64,000 nt of DNA from Deltaproteobacteria bacterium (GTDB taxonomy: Bacteria; Desulfobacterota; Desulfobacteria; Desulfobacterales; Desulfobacteraceae), in contig JAADHV010000110.1 in NCBI GenBank assembly GCA_013151635.1, positions 1 through 64,000 of the forward strand, in the 5' to 3' direction. Of this stretch, positions 26,523 through 35,577 are shown one piece after another. Made by a program: the position numbers and the translations under genes. A model generated the notes under the pieces. The model ran no database searches and had not been told where the DNA came from. It saw nothing but the letters and a program-made list of their open reading frames with translations. Within the stretch, counting starts at the first letter, position 1. Every line of letters begins with the position of its first letter.

Positions 26523-27239
26523 TTAAACCCCTAAAAACTCTTTTATCCATGAATTTTTCGGGTTTTGGACAAGTTCTTCAGGTGTGCCTTTCTGTTCAAT
26601 TCCACCTTGATTCATGACAATAACCATATTTCCTGCTGCAAAGGCTTCTTTGTGATCATGGGTAACAAAAATTGTTGTGATATTGAGCCTTGAAATAATA
26701 TTTGTCAATTCCAGTAAAAGACGTTTCCTCAACACCCTGTCAAGGGAGCTTAAAGGCTCATCCAGCATCAGCAAACCGGGGTTTGGGGCAAGGGTTCTTG
26801 CCAGTGCTACCCTCTGACGTTCTCCGCCGGAAAGCTCATTGATCTGACGGGTTTCAAATCCCTCAAGGCCTGTGAGCGACAGCATATTTTTTACCCTTGA
26901 ATCAATTTCTGTCTTATCCTTGCCTTTCATTTTCAAACCAAATGCAATATTATCAAACACATTCATATGGGGAAACAGGGCAAATTCCTGGAACATCATT
27001 CCAAAATTTCTTTTATGGGGACGAATGTTCTCCATTGGCTGACCATTGAACAATATACTACCGGAATCTTGAATTTCCAGTCCGGCAATAAGCCTTAACA
27101 ATGTGGTTTTCCCGCTTCCTGAAGGGCCGAGCACAGACAATTTTGTGCCCTGTTGCAAGCTTAAATTAATATCTTTCAGGATAAGGCTTCCATCATCAAA
27201 TTTTTTATTGATATGTTCAAGAACAAGCTCGTTTTTCAT
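26523..27239 (-). CDS. thiQ: Thiamine ABC transporter ATP-binding protein (ThiQ-like)
   Basis: Cytoplasmic ATPase of the importer: Walker A GPSGSGKTT, Q-loop MMFQEFALFPHM, signature LSGGERQRVALARTLA, Walker B LLMLDEP, H-loop VTHDHKEA. 238 residues without the C-terminal regulatory domain of larger importers, as in ThiQ. Its ATG shares a base with the permease stop (TAATG). The thiamine assignment comes from the TPP riboswitch that controls the operon and from the ThiB-like binding protein; by sequence alone it could also serve an iron or polyamine importer. Confidence 0.85.
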   Translation of the reverse strand: MKNELVLEHINKKFDDGSLILKDINLSLQQGTKLSVLGPSGSGKTTLLRLIAGLEIQDSGSILFNGQPMENIRPHKRNFGMMFQEFALFPHMNVFDNIAFGLKMKGKDKTEIDSRVKNMLSLTGLEGFETRQINELSGGERQRVALARTLAPNPGLLMLDEPLSSLDRVLRKRLLLELTNIISRLNITTIFVTHDHKEAFAAGNMVIVMNQGGIEQKGTPEELVQNPKNSWIKEFLGV

Positions 27240-28909
27240 TAGAATCCTTCTGAACTTTCTTTTCTGAAATTTTCAATCACTATATAGCCAATTGCCGTCA
27301 CGGCCATCAATATGACTGAAATGGCCATGGCCTGTCCATAATTCATTGCACCGGGCTGGCCTAAAAATCTGTAAATGGCAACAGGAATGGTGGGTGTTTC
27401 AGGTCTTGCCGTAAAAATTGTTGCCCCGAACTCTCCCAGGCTGATGGTAAACGCAAAAATGGCCCCTGCCACCAAAGCTCTTGAAATAAGCGGCAGATCA
27501 ATATGCCAAAACATCTTAAACGGGGATGCCCCTAACATGGATGCCGCATCAGTCAATTGTTCCGGTATTGATCTTAAGGCCGGCAGGATTGCTCTTATCA
27601 CAAAAGGGAATCCTACCAGGGCATGGGCAATGGGAATTAAGAAAATGGATGTTCTCAAATTTAAGGGCGGTTTATCCAGGGTTATAATAATACCAAACCC
27701 TAATGTAACAGCAGATGTAGATAAGGGCAGCATGAAAATAGGATCAAAAAATGATGCCAGTCTATTTTTTATATTACGGTCACAATGCCGGATGAACAAT
27801 GCAGCGCATACCCCTGTGATAAGAGCGATTACCAGGGCGGTTCCTGCAAACATAAAAGAATATTCAATGGCATGAAACGGCGGGATATAGAATATGGAAT
27901 CCGAAGTATTTTTAAACAATGCTTTATAAAAGATAAATGAAAGTTCCCCTTCATTGGTCAACGAGCCTGCCACAAGGGATAGTAGCGGCATAACGCATAA
28001 AAGGAGGATAAAAAGTATAACACCTGCAACAATTATTTTTTCCCATAAGCAAACCGCCCTTTTAAGGTTTGCCTTTTCCGGATCAGGAGTAAACCTTGCA
28101 GCCTTTTTTGTAAAGGAAGTATAAATCCACATCAAAGCAAATGTAAACAGGATTTGAATTAATGACAGAAAGGAAGCCAAAGGAAGATTAAACAAATGTG
28201 CCGCCTGCCTGTATATTTCCACTTCAATCGTTGAGAATGAAGGCCCGCCAAGGATCAGGATAATTCCGAAACTGGAAAAGCAAAAAATAAACACCAGGGC
28301 CGAGGCAGCATATATGGCGGGCTTCAATAACGGCAGGGTTATAGTTGAAAATACCTGCAAAGGATTTGCCCCCAGAACCATGGCAGCCTCACTGATCCGG
28401 CCCTGAAGGGAAGACCAGAATCCCGTGATGATCCTTAACATGACTGAAAAATTATAAAATACATGGGCAAGGAGAATTAAACCCAGCGGATTGTCAAATT
28501 TCAGGCCGAAGAAAAAACCGGTTTTTCCAAAGCAGGCCTGAAACGCTGCTGCCACGACAACAGCAGGAAGGACAAACGGAATTGAAGCAAGAATTTTGAT
28601 TATTTTTTTACCTTTAAACGAATAATGGGACAGGACAAAAGCGCAGGGCAGCGCACAGATAAGGGTTAACAATGTTGAAAGGCCAGCCTGCCAGAAGGTA
28701 AACCAAATGATTTTTATCATCCTTGATGAAAAAAACACCTGGTCCGCAAAAACAAAATCAATTTTCCCTTTTGGGAAAAAACTTTTAAAAAAAATCCCGG
28801 ACAAAGGATAAAAATAAAAAATAAGGAAAAAACCGGCCGGAACAAGTCCGGCCAAAGCATAGGGATGAATAAGGTTTCTTATTTTTACTGGAGTACTTTT
28901 TCTGTCCAT
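27239..28909 (-). CDS. thiP: Thiamine ABC transporter permease (ThiP-like, two fused membrane domains)
   Basis: About 556 residues with roughly 12 membrane segments and two binding-protein-dependent permease domains; each has the EAA-type loop facing the ATPase (SEAAMVLGANPLQVFSTITL and TDAASMLGASPFKMFWHIDL). The single-chain double permease is the ThiP/FbpB design. ATG 28909 is preferred over the in-frame TTG 28921. Either way the gene overlaps the 3' end of the binding-protein gene, indicating coupling. Confidence 0.87.
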   Translation of the reverse strand: MDRKSTPVKIRNLIHPYALAGLVPAGFFLIFYFYPLSGIFFKSFFPKGKIDFVFADQVFFSSRMIKIIWFTFWQAGLSTLLTLICALPCAFVLSHYSFKGKKIIKILASIPFVLPAVVVAAAFQACFGKTGFFFGLKFDNPLGLILLAHVFYNFSVMLRIITGFWSSLQGRISEAAMVLGANPLQVFSTITLPLLKPAIYAASALVFIFCFSSFGIILILGGPSFSTIEVEIYRQAAHLFNLPLASFLSLIQILFTFALMWIYTSFTKKAARFTPDPEKANLKRAVCLWEKIIVAGVILFILLLCVMPLLSLVAGSLTNEGELSFIFYKALFKNTSDSIFYIPPFHAIEYSFMFAGTALVIALITGVCAALFIRHCDRNIKNRLASFFDPIFMLPLSTSAVTLGFGIIITLDKPPLNLRTSIFLIPIAHALVGFPFVIRAILPALRSIPEQLTDAASMLGASPFKMFWHIDLPLISRALVAGAIFAFTISLGEFGATIFTARPETPTIPVAIYRFLGQPGAMNYGQAMAISVILMAVTAIGYIVIENFRKESSEGF

Positions 28910-29961
28910 TCCCGGATCCAAACATCCCTTTTCCTGTCAATTAATTTGGAATCCAGGACTGCAGGTTCCCCTGTTATAACAGCGTGCTTTTTGAACACAT
29001 CAGGCAATGCAGCTTCCTGACTGGCCGGAAAAACAAACATCTGCAAAGGGATGTCTTCCTGGAAGTCCTTTGACAGGAAAAAGTCCATGGTCTTTTTTGC
29101 AAGCCCAAGTTTGGAAGTTCCTTTTAAAATCCCTGCAAACTCAATCTGCCTGAATGCGGAGCCGTTTTCAACCACAACTCCTGTCGGGGCCTGACTAAGC
29201 TTTTGTTTAGAATAAAAAACTTCAGCAGCCGGACTTGATGCATAGCTAACCACAATAGGCCTGTCCCCTTTGGAGGCCGCGGTAAATTTACCCCAATATG
29301 CTTCCTTCCACCCGTTGGTCACAAGAACCTTGTTGGCTTTGAGCTTTTGCCAGAAATCAAGGTATCCGTCCTGGCCGAACCGGCTTATGGTTGCCAGCAA
29401 AAAAGCAAGACCCGGAGAAGATGTTGCCGGATTTTCAATAACGGTTAAACCCTTATATTCAGGTTTTATTAAATCTTCCAGCATGGTTGGCACAACCTTA
29501 TTATGATCCTTGAACCACTTGATATCATAGTTTAAACAGACATCGCCAAAATCCACAGGGATGAGCCTGTTTCCAGGGTCCAGCTTCAATTTCGGATCAA
29601 TTACATCCAATTTGGAAGGTGCATAAGGAACAAACATATCTGCTTCCAACGCCCTGCTCAAAAAAGTATTATCCACCCCGTAAAAGATATCGGCAAAAGG
29701 ATTGTTCTTTGACAAGATCGCTTTATTAAGGGCTTCGCCTGCGTCCCCTGATTTCAAAATAACCATTTTTGCATGAATTTTTTCTTCAAACTTTAAAACA
29801 ACTCCCTTGCTGATACTGAAGCTGTCATGGGTCATGATGGTCACAACAGGCATCTTGTCTGCCGAGCCCTTTTTTGCTTCTTTTTTTTGCTCTTCCTTTG
29901 AGCAGGCAAAAAGGCTGATCAATGCTGCCAATACTATAATCAATAAAAACTTTTGCTTCAT
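28885..29961 (-). CDS. thiB: Thiamine ABC transporter substrate-binding lipoprotein (ThiB-like)
   Basis: Start ATG 29961 has GGAGACAG upstream and opens a lipoprotein signal ending SLFAC (Cys20); upstream in-frame codons fall in the leader and are rejected. The mature part matches ThiB-type binding proteins: VVTIMTHDSFSISKG, NPFADIFYGVDNTFLSRAL, RLIPVDFGDVCLNYD, VIENPATSSPGLAFL. It would capture thiamine or its phosphates in the periplasm while anchored to the membrane. E. coli ThiB is a soluble periplasmic protein, so the lipid anchor is a difference. It is the first gene after the TPP riboswitch and terminator. Confidence 0.87.
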   Translation of the reverse strand: MKQKFLLIIVLAALISLFACSKEEQKKEAKKGSADKMPVVTIMTHDSFSISKGVVLKFEEKIHAKMVILKSGDAGEALNKAILSKNNPFADIFYGVDNTFLSRALEADMFVPYAPSKLDVIDPKLKLDPGNRLIPVDFGDVCLNYDIKWFKDHNKVVPTMLEDLIKPEYKGLTVIENPATSSPGLAFLLATISRFGQDGYLDFWQKLKANKVLVTNGWKEAYWGKFTAASKGDRPIVVSYASSPAAEVFYSKQKLSQAPTGVVVENGSAFRQIEFAGILKGTSKLGLAKKTMDFFLSKDFQEDIPLQMFVFPASQEAALPDVFKKHAVITGEPAVLDSKLIDRKRDVWIREWTEKVLQ

Positions 29962-29979
29962 GATTTTCTGTCTCCAAAA

Positions 29980-30029
29980 TAAAAAAACCATTCTCTGAGC
30001 AAAAAATACCTGATCATCAGAGGATGGTT
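29980..30029 (-). terminator. Intrinsic terminator of the TPP riboswitch expression platform
   Basis: Reverse strand: AACCAT-C-CTCTGA pairs with TCAGAG-A-ATGGTT across an 18-nt loop and is followed by a run of T. It lies between the riboswitch aptamer and the thiB ribosome binding site, so TPP binding probably favours this terminator. Confidence 0.75.
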
Positions 30030-30038
30030 AAATATAAA

Positions 30039-30126
30039 TTCGTTCCCTCCGCCGGCATTATCCGGATCAGGTTATGGACGGTCGGGTCAACCCCCTCTCA
30101 GCATTGCAATAATGCTCCCGTACAAA
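30039..30126 (-). ncRNA. TPP riboswitch (thi-box)
   Basis: The reverse strand contains the thi-box landmarks in order: ACGGGAGC, GCTGAGAGGG, GACCCGACC, ACCTGATCCGGATAATGCC and GGAGGGAACG, closed by a P1 helix TTTGT/ACGAA. These are the conserved TPP-binding elements. It is followed by an intrinsic terminator and the thiBPQ-like genes, which identifies the transporter substrate as thiamine or a derivative. Confidence 0.96.
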
Positions 30127-30143
30127 TCTTTTCCCTTTTGTAC

Positions 30144-30172
30144 TGAATAAACCGATTACCATAGACTGTCAA
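30144..30172 (-). promoter_or_regulatory. Promoter of the thiamine transporter operon
   Basis: Reverse strand TTGACA (30172-30167), 17 bp, TATTCA (30149-30144). The predicted start lies about 10 bases before the riboswitch aptamer, a consistent arrangement. Confidence 0.65.
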
Positions 30173-30211
30173 GCAATAGATTTGATCCCGTCAAGATCTT
30201 AACTGATTCAT

Positions 30212-30586
30212 TTATTTAAGATTCATCAATGTCCTGCCCTTCCGTTTGAACGTCATTATCCTGTTTTGAGCCATTTCTTTTGCATATTGCTCATACCCTT
30301 TTCCTTTTATATTATGAATACAAGCGGCACGGTCACTGTTAAAGACGAATCCGAATAATTTTGCCATGAAATTATTATATTTTTTACATGCCATGATATC
30401 ACTGAATTCATCACATTCTGCGCAGGAGGCAATGCCTTTTTCAAGGCAGCAGGTGCGGACTTTACACCATGATGCTTTCTCATTTTTAATGCACCCCTTA
30501 CATTTCCCCTTTTGGTATTTCGTGCATGATCCGCAATATAATCCACACTTGGCAACCAGCCTGATATCGGTTTGAATCTCTTTCAT
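30212..30586 (-). CDS. DUF3795 cysteine-rich protein
   Basis: A 124-residue protein with 14 cysteines in an ordered pattern (KCGLYCGSCTKYQKGKCKGC, then WCKVRTCCLEKG, SCAECDEF), the DUF3795 arrangement, which is expected to bind zinc or Fe-S. Function unknown. ATG 30586 is preceded by AAGGGGGG. It stands alone between the WYL regulator and the thiamine operon promoter, both on the same strand. Confidence 0.8.
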   Translation of the reverse strand: MKEIQTDIRLVAKCGLYCGSCTKYQKGKCKGCIKNEKASWCKVRTCCLEKGIASCAECDEFSDIMACKKYNNFMAKLFGFVFNSDRAACIHNIKGKGYEQYAKEMAQNRIMTFKRKGRTLMNLK

Positions 30587-30706
30587 TTTTCCCCCCTTAT
30601 AAAATTACAATATAATTTTAATACAGCAACACCCAATACCTTGCTTATCATAGCAGGTTACTTTGCCACCATTATGTCAGGTTGAAAAAATATTTAGTCG
30701 TTTGAA

Positions 30707-31642
30707 TTACCTTTTTGCATAGACAGATGCCATTTGACTGATTCTGTTTTGGATTTCTCTGCGCAGGGATTCAGGAGACAGGACTTCAACATCATTGCCA
30801 TAGCTTAAAATCATCCCCAAAAGCCATTTTCCCCGTGGAAATATTGCCTTTACGGTCATTGACTCATCACTCTCTGCCAGGATTTGTGACGTTTCATGAT
30901 GATCCTCAACCAAATGTTTAACCTTTGCTGAAAACTTGAGAACAACATCTATATTCTTTTCAGGAGTGTGCCATTTTTCACCAATTTTTCGATAATCGTC
31001 CTGTTTTCTTTCAAACATGTCAGTTAAAACAATGATCTGTTTCATTCGGGTCAGTTTGAACAGCCTTACAGCATTCCTTTTCCGGCAAAATCCGAAAAGA
31101 TACCATGAAAATCCTTTTTGAATCACGGTCATAGGTTCGACAACCCGTACAGATGGTTTTCCTTGACTGTCCATATAACTGATTTCGATCAGACGGGTGC
31201 TTTTTATGGCATCATAAAGCTGCTGAATTTTTTTGGCTGATTTATCGTATTTTCCCCAACCAAGAGTATCAAATACAATCACCTCCGACCCTTTTGCGGA
31301 ATCACTTTTCTCATTATCCGGTAACAGGCTTTGAATTTTCTCAAATATCAGCTCGATATCACGATCATCAAGGGCTGCATTGATTCCTTTCAACGCCGAA
31401 AGGATGGATCTTAGATCAGAAATACTCAAATACTGTTTATTGAGTTTATAATTTTCAGGGATCTCATACCCGCCATAGGTCCCCTGGTTTGAAATAACAG
31501 GGATTCCGGCCATATTAATGGATTCAATATCCCTGTAGATTGTCCTGAGGCTGACTTCAAACCGCCGGGCCAGCTCTTTTGCAGTGATCTTGCGCCTGTT
31601 AAGAAGAATCACTACAATTGAAAGCATTCGGTCAATACGCAT
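30707..31642 (-). CDS. HTH/WYL-domain transcriptional regulator (YafY family)
   Basis: N-terminal winged helix (RKITAKELARRFEVSLRTIY, then RDIESINMAGIPV, NQGTYGGYEIPE) and a C-terminal WYL domain; the WYL motif reads SWYLFGFCRKRNAVRLFKLT. WYL domains bind ligands or nucleic acids and regulate stress or defence genes. The first base of its ATG overlaps the rarA stop (TGATG), so it is co-translated with rarA. Its targets cannot be read from the sequence; DNA-damage-linked control is a guess from the neighbour. Confidence 0.88.
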   Translation of the reverse strand: MRIDRMLSIVVILLNRRKITAKELARRFEVSLRTIYRDIESINMAGIPVISNQGTYGGYEIPENYKLNKQYLSISDLRSILSALKGINAALDDRDIELIFEKIQSLLPDNEKSDSAKGSEVIVFDTLGWGKYDKSAKKIQQLYDAIKSTRLIEISYMDSQGKPSVRVVEPMTVIQKGFSWYLFGFCRKRNAVRLFKLTRMKQIIVLTDMFERKQDDYRKIGEKWHTPEKNIDVVLKFSAKVKHLVEDHHETSQILAESDESMTVKAIFPRGKWLLGMILSYGNDVEVLSPESLRREIQNRISQMASVYAKR

Positions 31643-32973
31643 CAGGAATGTTTATCCGTTTTATGTTTCAATTTGATCCAAGCCTCAAGTCTTTGTTTTA
31701 CAGTTTTCTCGTATCCCCGGTCAGTTGGGGCATAAAACCGTTGATCTTCAAAGCCGTCCGGCAGATAGGACTGGGGGACAAAAGCATACTTATAATCATG
31801 GGCATACTTGTACCCTTTACCGTAATCCAAATCTTTCATCAGCTTTGTCGGAGCATTCCTGATATGAAGCGGAACAGGAGCGTAACCGGTTTCCTGGATC
31901 GTCTTTTTAACCTGTTTGTGCGCCATATAAACCGCATTGCTCTTGGGTGCCGTTGCAAGATAAATTGCTGCCTGGAATAAAACGTCATCCCCTTCCGGGC
32001 GGCCTAACATCCTGAAAGACCCGCCGGCATTCAATGCCATGGTCAATGCTCCAGGATCAGCCATGCCAATGTCCTCGGTTGCGAATCGCACCATTCTCCT
32101 TAGCATGTAATAAGGATCATCCCCGGCAGAAAGCATCCGTTCAAGCCAGTATATAGCTGCATCCGGGTCGCTGCCTCTCATACTCTTGATAAAGGCTGAA
32201 ATCAAATTATAATGTTCTTCGCCTGCCTTATCATATAAGAGTGATTTTTTTTCAATGGCTGCTTCAACATCCTGGATACTGATCTTTTTTTTCCCGGCAA
32301 AATGAAGCATGGCTGTCTCAAGATTGGCCAGGGCAATCCTGGCATCACCGTCAGACACCTTTGCAATATGCTCCAATACATCATCAGCCAACCTGTCCAC
32401 TGCAAGCCCAAGGCCGTTTTTTTTATCTGTCAATGCCCGGTTTAAAATAGTTAGAATGCTTTTTTCTTCAAGGCTCTTAAGGGTAAACACCCTGCACCTT
32501 GACACAAGGGCCGGTATGACCTCAAAGGAAGGGTTCTGGGTAGTGGCCCCCACAAGGGTGATCAGGCCTTTTTCCACGTGATGGAGAAAAGCATCCTGCT
32601 GGGCCTTGTTAAACCTGTGGATTTCATCCACGAACAAAATTGTCCGTCTTTTATACAATATCCTTGTTTTGTTGGCCTGTTCTATTATCCTGCGTATGTC
32701 TTTAACCCCGGACAGGACAGCGGATATCTCCACAAATTCAGATTTTGTTTCATTGGCAATAATGCCGGCAAGTGTTGTCTTTCCGCATCCGGGCGGGCCC
32801 CATAGGATAATGGAAAACACCCTGTCGTCTTCTATGGCCCTTTGAAGAAGGCTTCCCCCGGCCGTCAGGTGTTCCTGGCCAACGACCCCGTCAAGGGTGA
32901 CGGGCCGCATCCTGTCTGCCAGCGGGCCGGCCAGGGATTTACCTTCATGGTTATGAGATTCAAAAAGATCCAT
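31642..32973 (-). CDS. rarA: Replication-associated recombination protein A (RarA/MgsA)
   Basis: AAA+ ATPase acting at stalled replication forks. Clamp-loader-like N-terminus RMRPVTLDGVVGQEHLTAGG, Walker A LWGPPGCGKTTLA, Walker B ILFVDEIHRFNKAQQDAF, sensor 1 LVGATTQNPSFEV, and the C-terminal tetramerisation region RGSDPDAAIYWLERMLSAGD. 443 residues, full length. It starts 5 nt after der and overlaps the WYL regulator stop-start. Confidence 0.94.
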   Translation of the reverse strand: MDLFESHNHEGKSLAGPLADRMRPVTLDGVVGQEHLTAGGSLLQRAIEDDRVFSIILWGPPGCGKTTLAGIIANETKSEFVEISAVLSGVKDIRRIIEQANKTRILYKRRTILFVDEIHRFNKAQQDAFLHHVEKGLITLVGATTQNPSFEVIPALVSRCRVFTLKSLEEKSILTILNRALTDKKNGLGLAVDRLADDVLEHIAKVSDGDARIALANLETAMLHFAGKKKISIQDVEAAIEKKSLLYDKAGEEHYNLISAFIKSMRGSDPDAAIYWLERMLSAGDDPYYMLRRMVRFATEDIGMADPGALTMALNAGGSFRMLGRPEGDDVLFQAAIYLATAPKSNAVYMAHKQVKKTIQETGYAPVPLHIRNAPTKLMKDLDYGKGYKYAHDYKYAFVPQSYLPDGFEDQRFYAPTDRGYEKTVKQRLEAWIKLKHKTDKHS

Positions 32974-32978
32974 TCCTT

Positions 32979-34427
32979 TTATGAGCTGTCCTTATCCCTT
33001 TGTCTTTTTCTTTTGCTCTGTTCTTTTCTCTGCTTTTGTTTTTTTGTATTATGCCTTTTCTTTTTCTGGAAAATTCTTTCCTCTTCTCTTGATTTCCCGG
33101 AAAATTTAATCTTGCCGGTCTTTTCTCTGAAATAGAGTTTAATGGGCGTTTTTTCAAGGGGAATCATCTGTCGAAGCTGGTTTGTCAGGTATCTCCTGTA
33201 AGAAAAATGAACTGCCTTTGGAAAATTGACAAAGCAGACAAAACAAGGAGGTTTTGCCGAAACCTGTGTTGCATAGAAAAATTTTAACCTTTTCCCTTTA
33301 TGCAATGATGGTTCTTCCCTGTAAACCGCATCCTCGATAATCCTGTTCAGCGTACCGGTATTAATCCTGTGGCAATATTCCTTATAAATTTTTTGCACTT
33401 CATCCAGTATTTTATGGCACCTTTGCCCTGTGAGGGCGGAAATTGTCAGGGCAGGAGCATAGGACAAGAATTTTGCCTTATACCTTAAGTCCTCCATATA
33501 TTTTTTAATACTTTTGCGTTCCTTTTCTAAAAGATCCCACTTATTTAAAAGGAACAGGGCGCCACAACCCCTGTCTTCAGCATATCCTGCAATGGTAATG
33601 TCCTGATCTGTAATTCCTTCATTTGAATCGATCAGGATCAAGGCCACATCACACTCATCAAGGCTTTTCAATGATTTTAAAATGGAAAATTTTTCTAATT
33701 TATGTGTAACCTTGCCCTTACGCCTTATTCCTGCCGTATCCACAAGAACAAACTGTCTGCCTTTATGCTCAAGCTTAAGTTTTATGGCATCCCTTGTGGT
33801 GCCGGCCTTTTCGTTGACCACCAGGCGCTTTTCACCAAACAACCTGTTGGCAAGTGAAGATTTGCCTACATTGGGACGGCCTACAATGGCAATTTTAATC
33901 AGGGAGTCCTGGTCTTCTTCCTCCTTAACATATTCAGGCAGGGCCGAAACCAGGTCATCTAAAAAATCACCCACGCCAATGCCATGCTCTGCCGAAACCT
34001 CGTAAAAGTGATCAATGCCCAGTGAATAAAACTCAAAAAGTTCATCATGCTGCTTAAAACTTTCTATTTTATTTATCAGGTAAAAAACAGGCTTGGACAT
34101 CATGCGTAAAAAACTTGCCAGCTCCCGGTCATAAGGCGACAATCCTGCACGACCATCCATTACAAATATAAGAACATCGGCCTGGTCAGCCGCTGCTGTC
34201 AACTGCTCTTTAATCTGGGAGGCAAAATAATCATCATCCGAACTTAAAAACCCGCCCGTATCAATCAGGGTAAACTCAATGTCATTCCAGTTTGCATCAG
34301 CATAATGCCTGTCCCTTGTCACACCCGGGAAATCATCGACAAGCGCCTGCCTTCTGCGCGTAATCCTGTTAAACAGTGTGGATTTACCCACATTGGGACG
34401 GCCAAGAAGGGCCACAACCGGTTTCAT
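32979..34427 (-). CDS. der: Ribosome assembly GTPase Der (EngA)
   Basis: Double GTPase needed for 50S subunit maturation. Two G domains, each with G1 GRPNVGKS (residues about 9-16 and in the second half), G3 DTGG/DTAG, G4 NKIE/NKWD; the G4 of domain 1 is NKIE, where NKxD is usual. A KH-like C-terminal domain follows (KFFYATQVSAKPPCFVCFVN). The protein ends in an unusually long Lys/Arg/Gln-rich tail of about 40 residues after KTGKIKFSGKS, probably an rRNA contact. Confidence 0.95.
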   Translation of the reverse strand: MKPVVALLGRPNVGKSTLFNRITRRRQALVDDFPGVTRDRHYADANWNDIEFTLIDTGGFLSSDDDYFASQIKEQLTAAADQADVLIFVMDGRAGLSPYDRELASFLRMMSKPVFYLINKIESFKQHDELFEFYSLGIDHFYEVSAEHGIGVGDFLDDLVSALPEYVKEEEDQDSLIKIAIVGRPNVGKSSLANRLFGEKRLVVNEKAGTTRDAIKLKLEHKGRQFVLVDTAGIRRKGKVTHKLEKFSILKSLKSLDECDVALILIDSNEGITDQDITIAGYAEDRGCGALFLLNKWDLLEKERKSIKKYMEDLRYKAKFLSYAPALTISALTGQRCHKILDEVQKIYKEYCHRINTGTLNRIIEDAVYREEPSLHKGKRLKFFYATQVSAKPPCFVCFVNFPKAVHFSYRRYLTNQLRQMIPLEKTPIKLYFREKTGKIKFSGKSREEERIFQKKKRHNTKKQKQRKEQSKRKRQRDKDSS

Positions 34428-34520
34428 TTTTCAATCTCCTAAAATTAAGCCACAACATCTTTGTCTTATACAATATATTAAACTATTTATAAACAGGCAT
34501 GCGGTCGTATGAAATTGCCT

Positions 34521-35573
34521 TTACCTTGTCCAGGAGAACAACAGAGAGCCTATAAAAAGGAAAACAAGACTCATCAAAAGAAGTATGGTAATTTCCGGTG
34601 ATACATCCGAAAGGCTTGCCCCGTCATTGATAATTTTTCTGGCAGCAGATAAAAAATAAGTTAAAGGCAAAACTTTTGCAACATTTTTAACCCAGGCCGA
34701 TGCCCCTTCTATGGAAAACCATACTTCTGATAAAAACATCATGGGCCAGCAGATAAAATTGATAAACCCATTTGTTAATTCTTCATTTGTCCCCCGGCAC
34801 GCAATGACCAATCCAAGGGATACAAGGCAGATCGTTCCTGCCAGGAAAACCACAAATACATCAAAGTAAGATCCCTGCATATGAAAAGAAAAGAAAAAAT
34901 TACATCCGAACCAGACCACAAAAGATGTAAAAAGCAAAATCAAAACCCGTGATACCATCTGGGCGGCCAGGTATTCAAATGCTGTAACAGGTGTGGCCTT
35001 AAGCCTTTTTAGCACACCACTCCTCCTGTATCTGACAATGACATAGCCAACCCCGAAAAGGGAAGAAAACATGATATTCATTCCCAGGATACCAGGAAAA
35101 AGCCAGTCTATATAGCGGATCTGTTCACCTTTGACCTGCTGCCTGATTACCCTTGATGCAAACATATCTTCCGGTATCACAGACTCTTTTACCACTTTCT
35201 CCAATACATATCCCTTGGGAGACGAATCAGAAACCCAATACCTGAGTTTCGGACCGGCGTTCTTTAAAAGGATATCTATCTTATGGTGTAACAGCTTATC
35301 CATGGCTTCATCCCTGGTTCTAAAAGGGACAATCTTAATATGGTCATAGCTTTTAAGCTTTTCCGGGATATTAAGGTCTTTGACAATCATGGAACCCGGG
35401 TTTACAGGAAAAACACCAAGCTTAAATTCAGAGCCTGCACCGGAACTGAAAATCACACCAAATCCTGCGACAATCAAAAAAGGAAAAAGAATATTCCATC
35501 CAAATCCTGCCCGGTCCCTTATAAATTCAAAATTCCTGGCCACAAACAATGCCCACATTCTTTTGAAGCTCAT
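34521..35573 (-). CDS. ABC-2 type transporter permease
   Basis: 350 residues with six membrane segments and a large periplasmic domain between the first and second (about residues 45-160). Pattern of ABC-2 exporters: N-terminal cytoplasmic RMWALFVARNFEFIRDRAGF and C-terminal INFICWPMMFLSEVWFSIEG. It pairs with the ATPase gene four bases upstream. The substrate (drug, lipid or polymer) is not evident; the single large extracellular loop resembles YhhJ/YadH-like drug or lipid exporters. Confidence 0.85.
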   Translation of the reverse strand: MSFKRMWALFVARNFEFIRDRAGFGWNILFPFLIVAGFGVIFSSGAGSEFKLGVFPVNPGSMIVKDLNIPEKLKSYDHIKIVPFRTRDEAMDKLLHHKIDILLKNAGPKLRYWVSDSSPKGYVLEKVVKESVIPEDMFASRVIRQQVKGEQIRYIDWLFPGILGMNIMFSSLFGVGYVIVRYRRSGVLKRLKATPVTAFEYLAAQMVSRVLILLFTSFVVWFGCNFFFSFHMQGSYFDVFVVFLAGTICLVSLGLVIACRGTNEELTNGFINFICWPMMFLSEVWFSIEGASAWVKNVAKVLPLTYFLSAARKIINDGASLSDVSPEITILLLMSLVFLFIGSLLFSWTR

Positions 35574-35577
35574 GATG

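Noticed and set aside
32960-33157. Minus-strand basic ORF of 65 codons at the der 3' end
   Set aside because: A frame shadow of the Lys/Arg-rich der tail.
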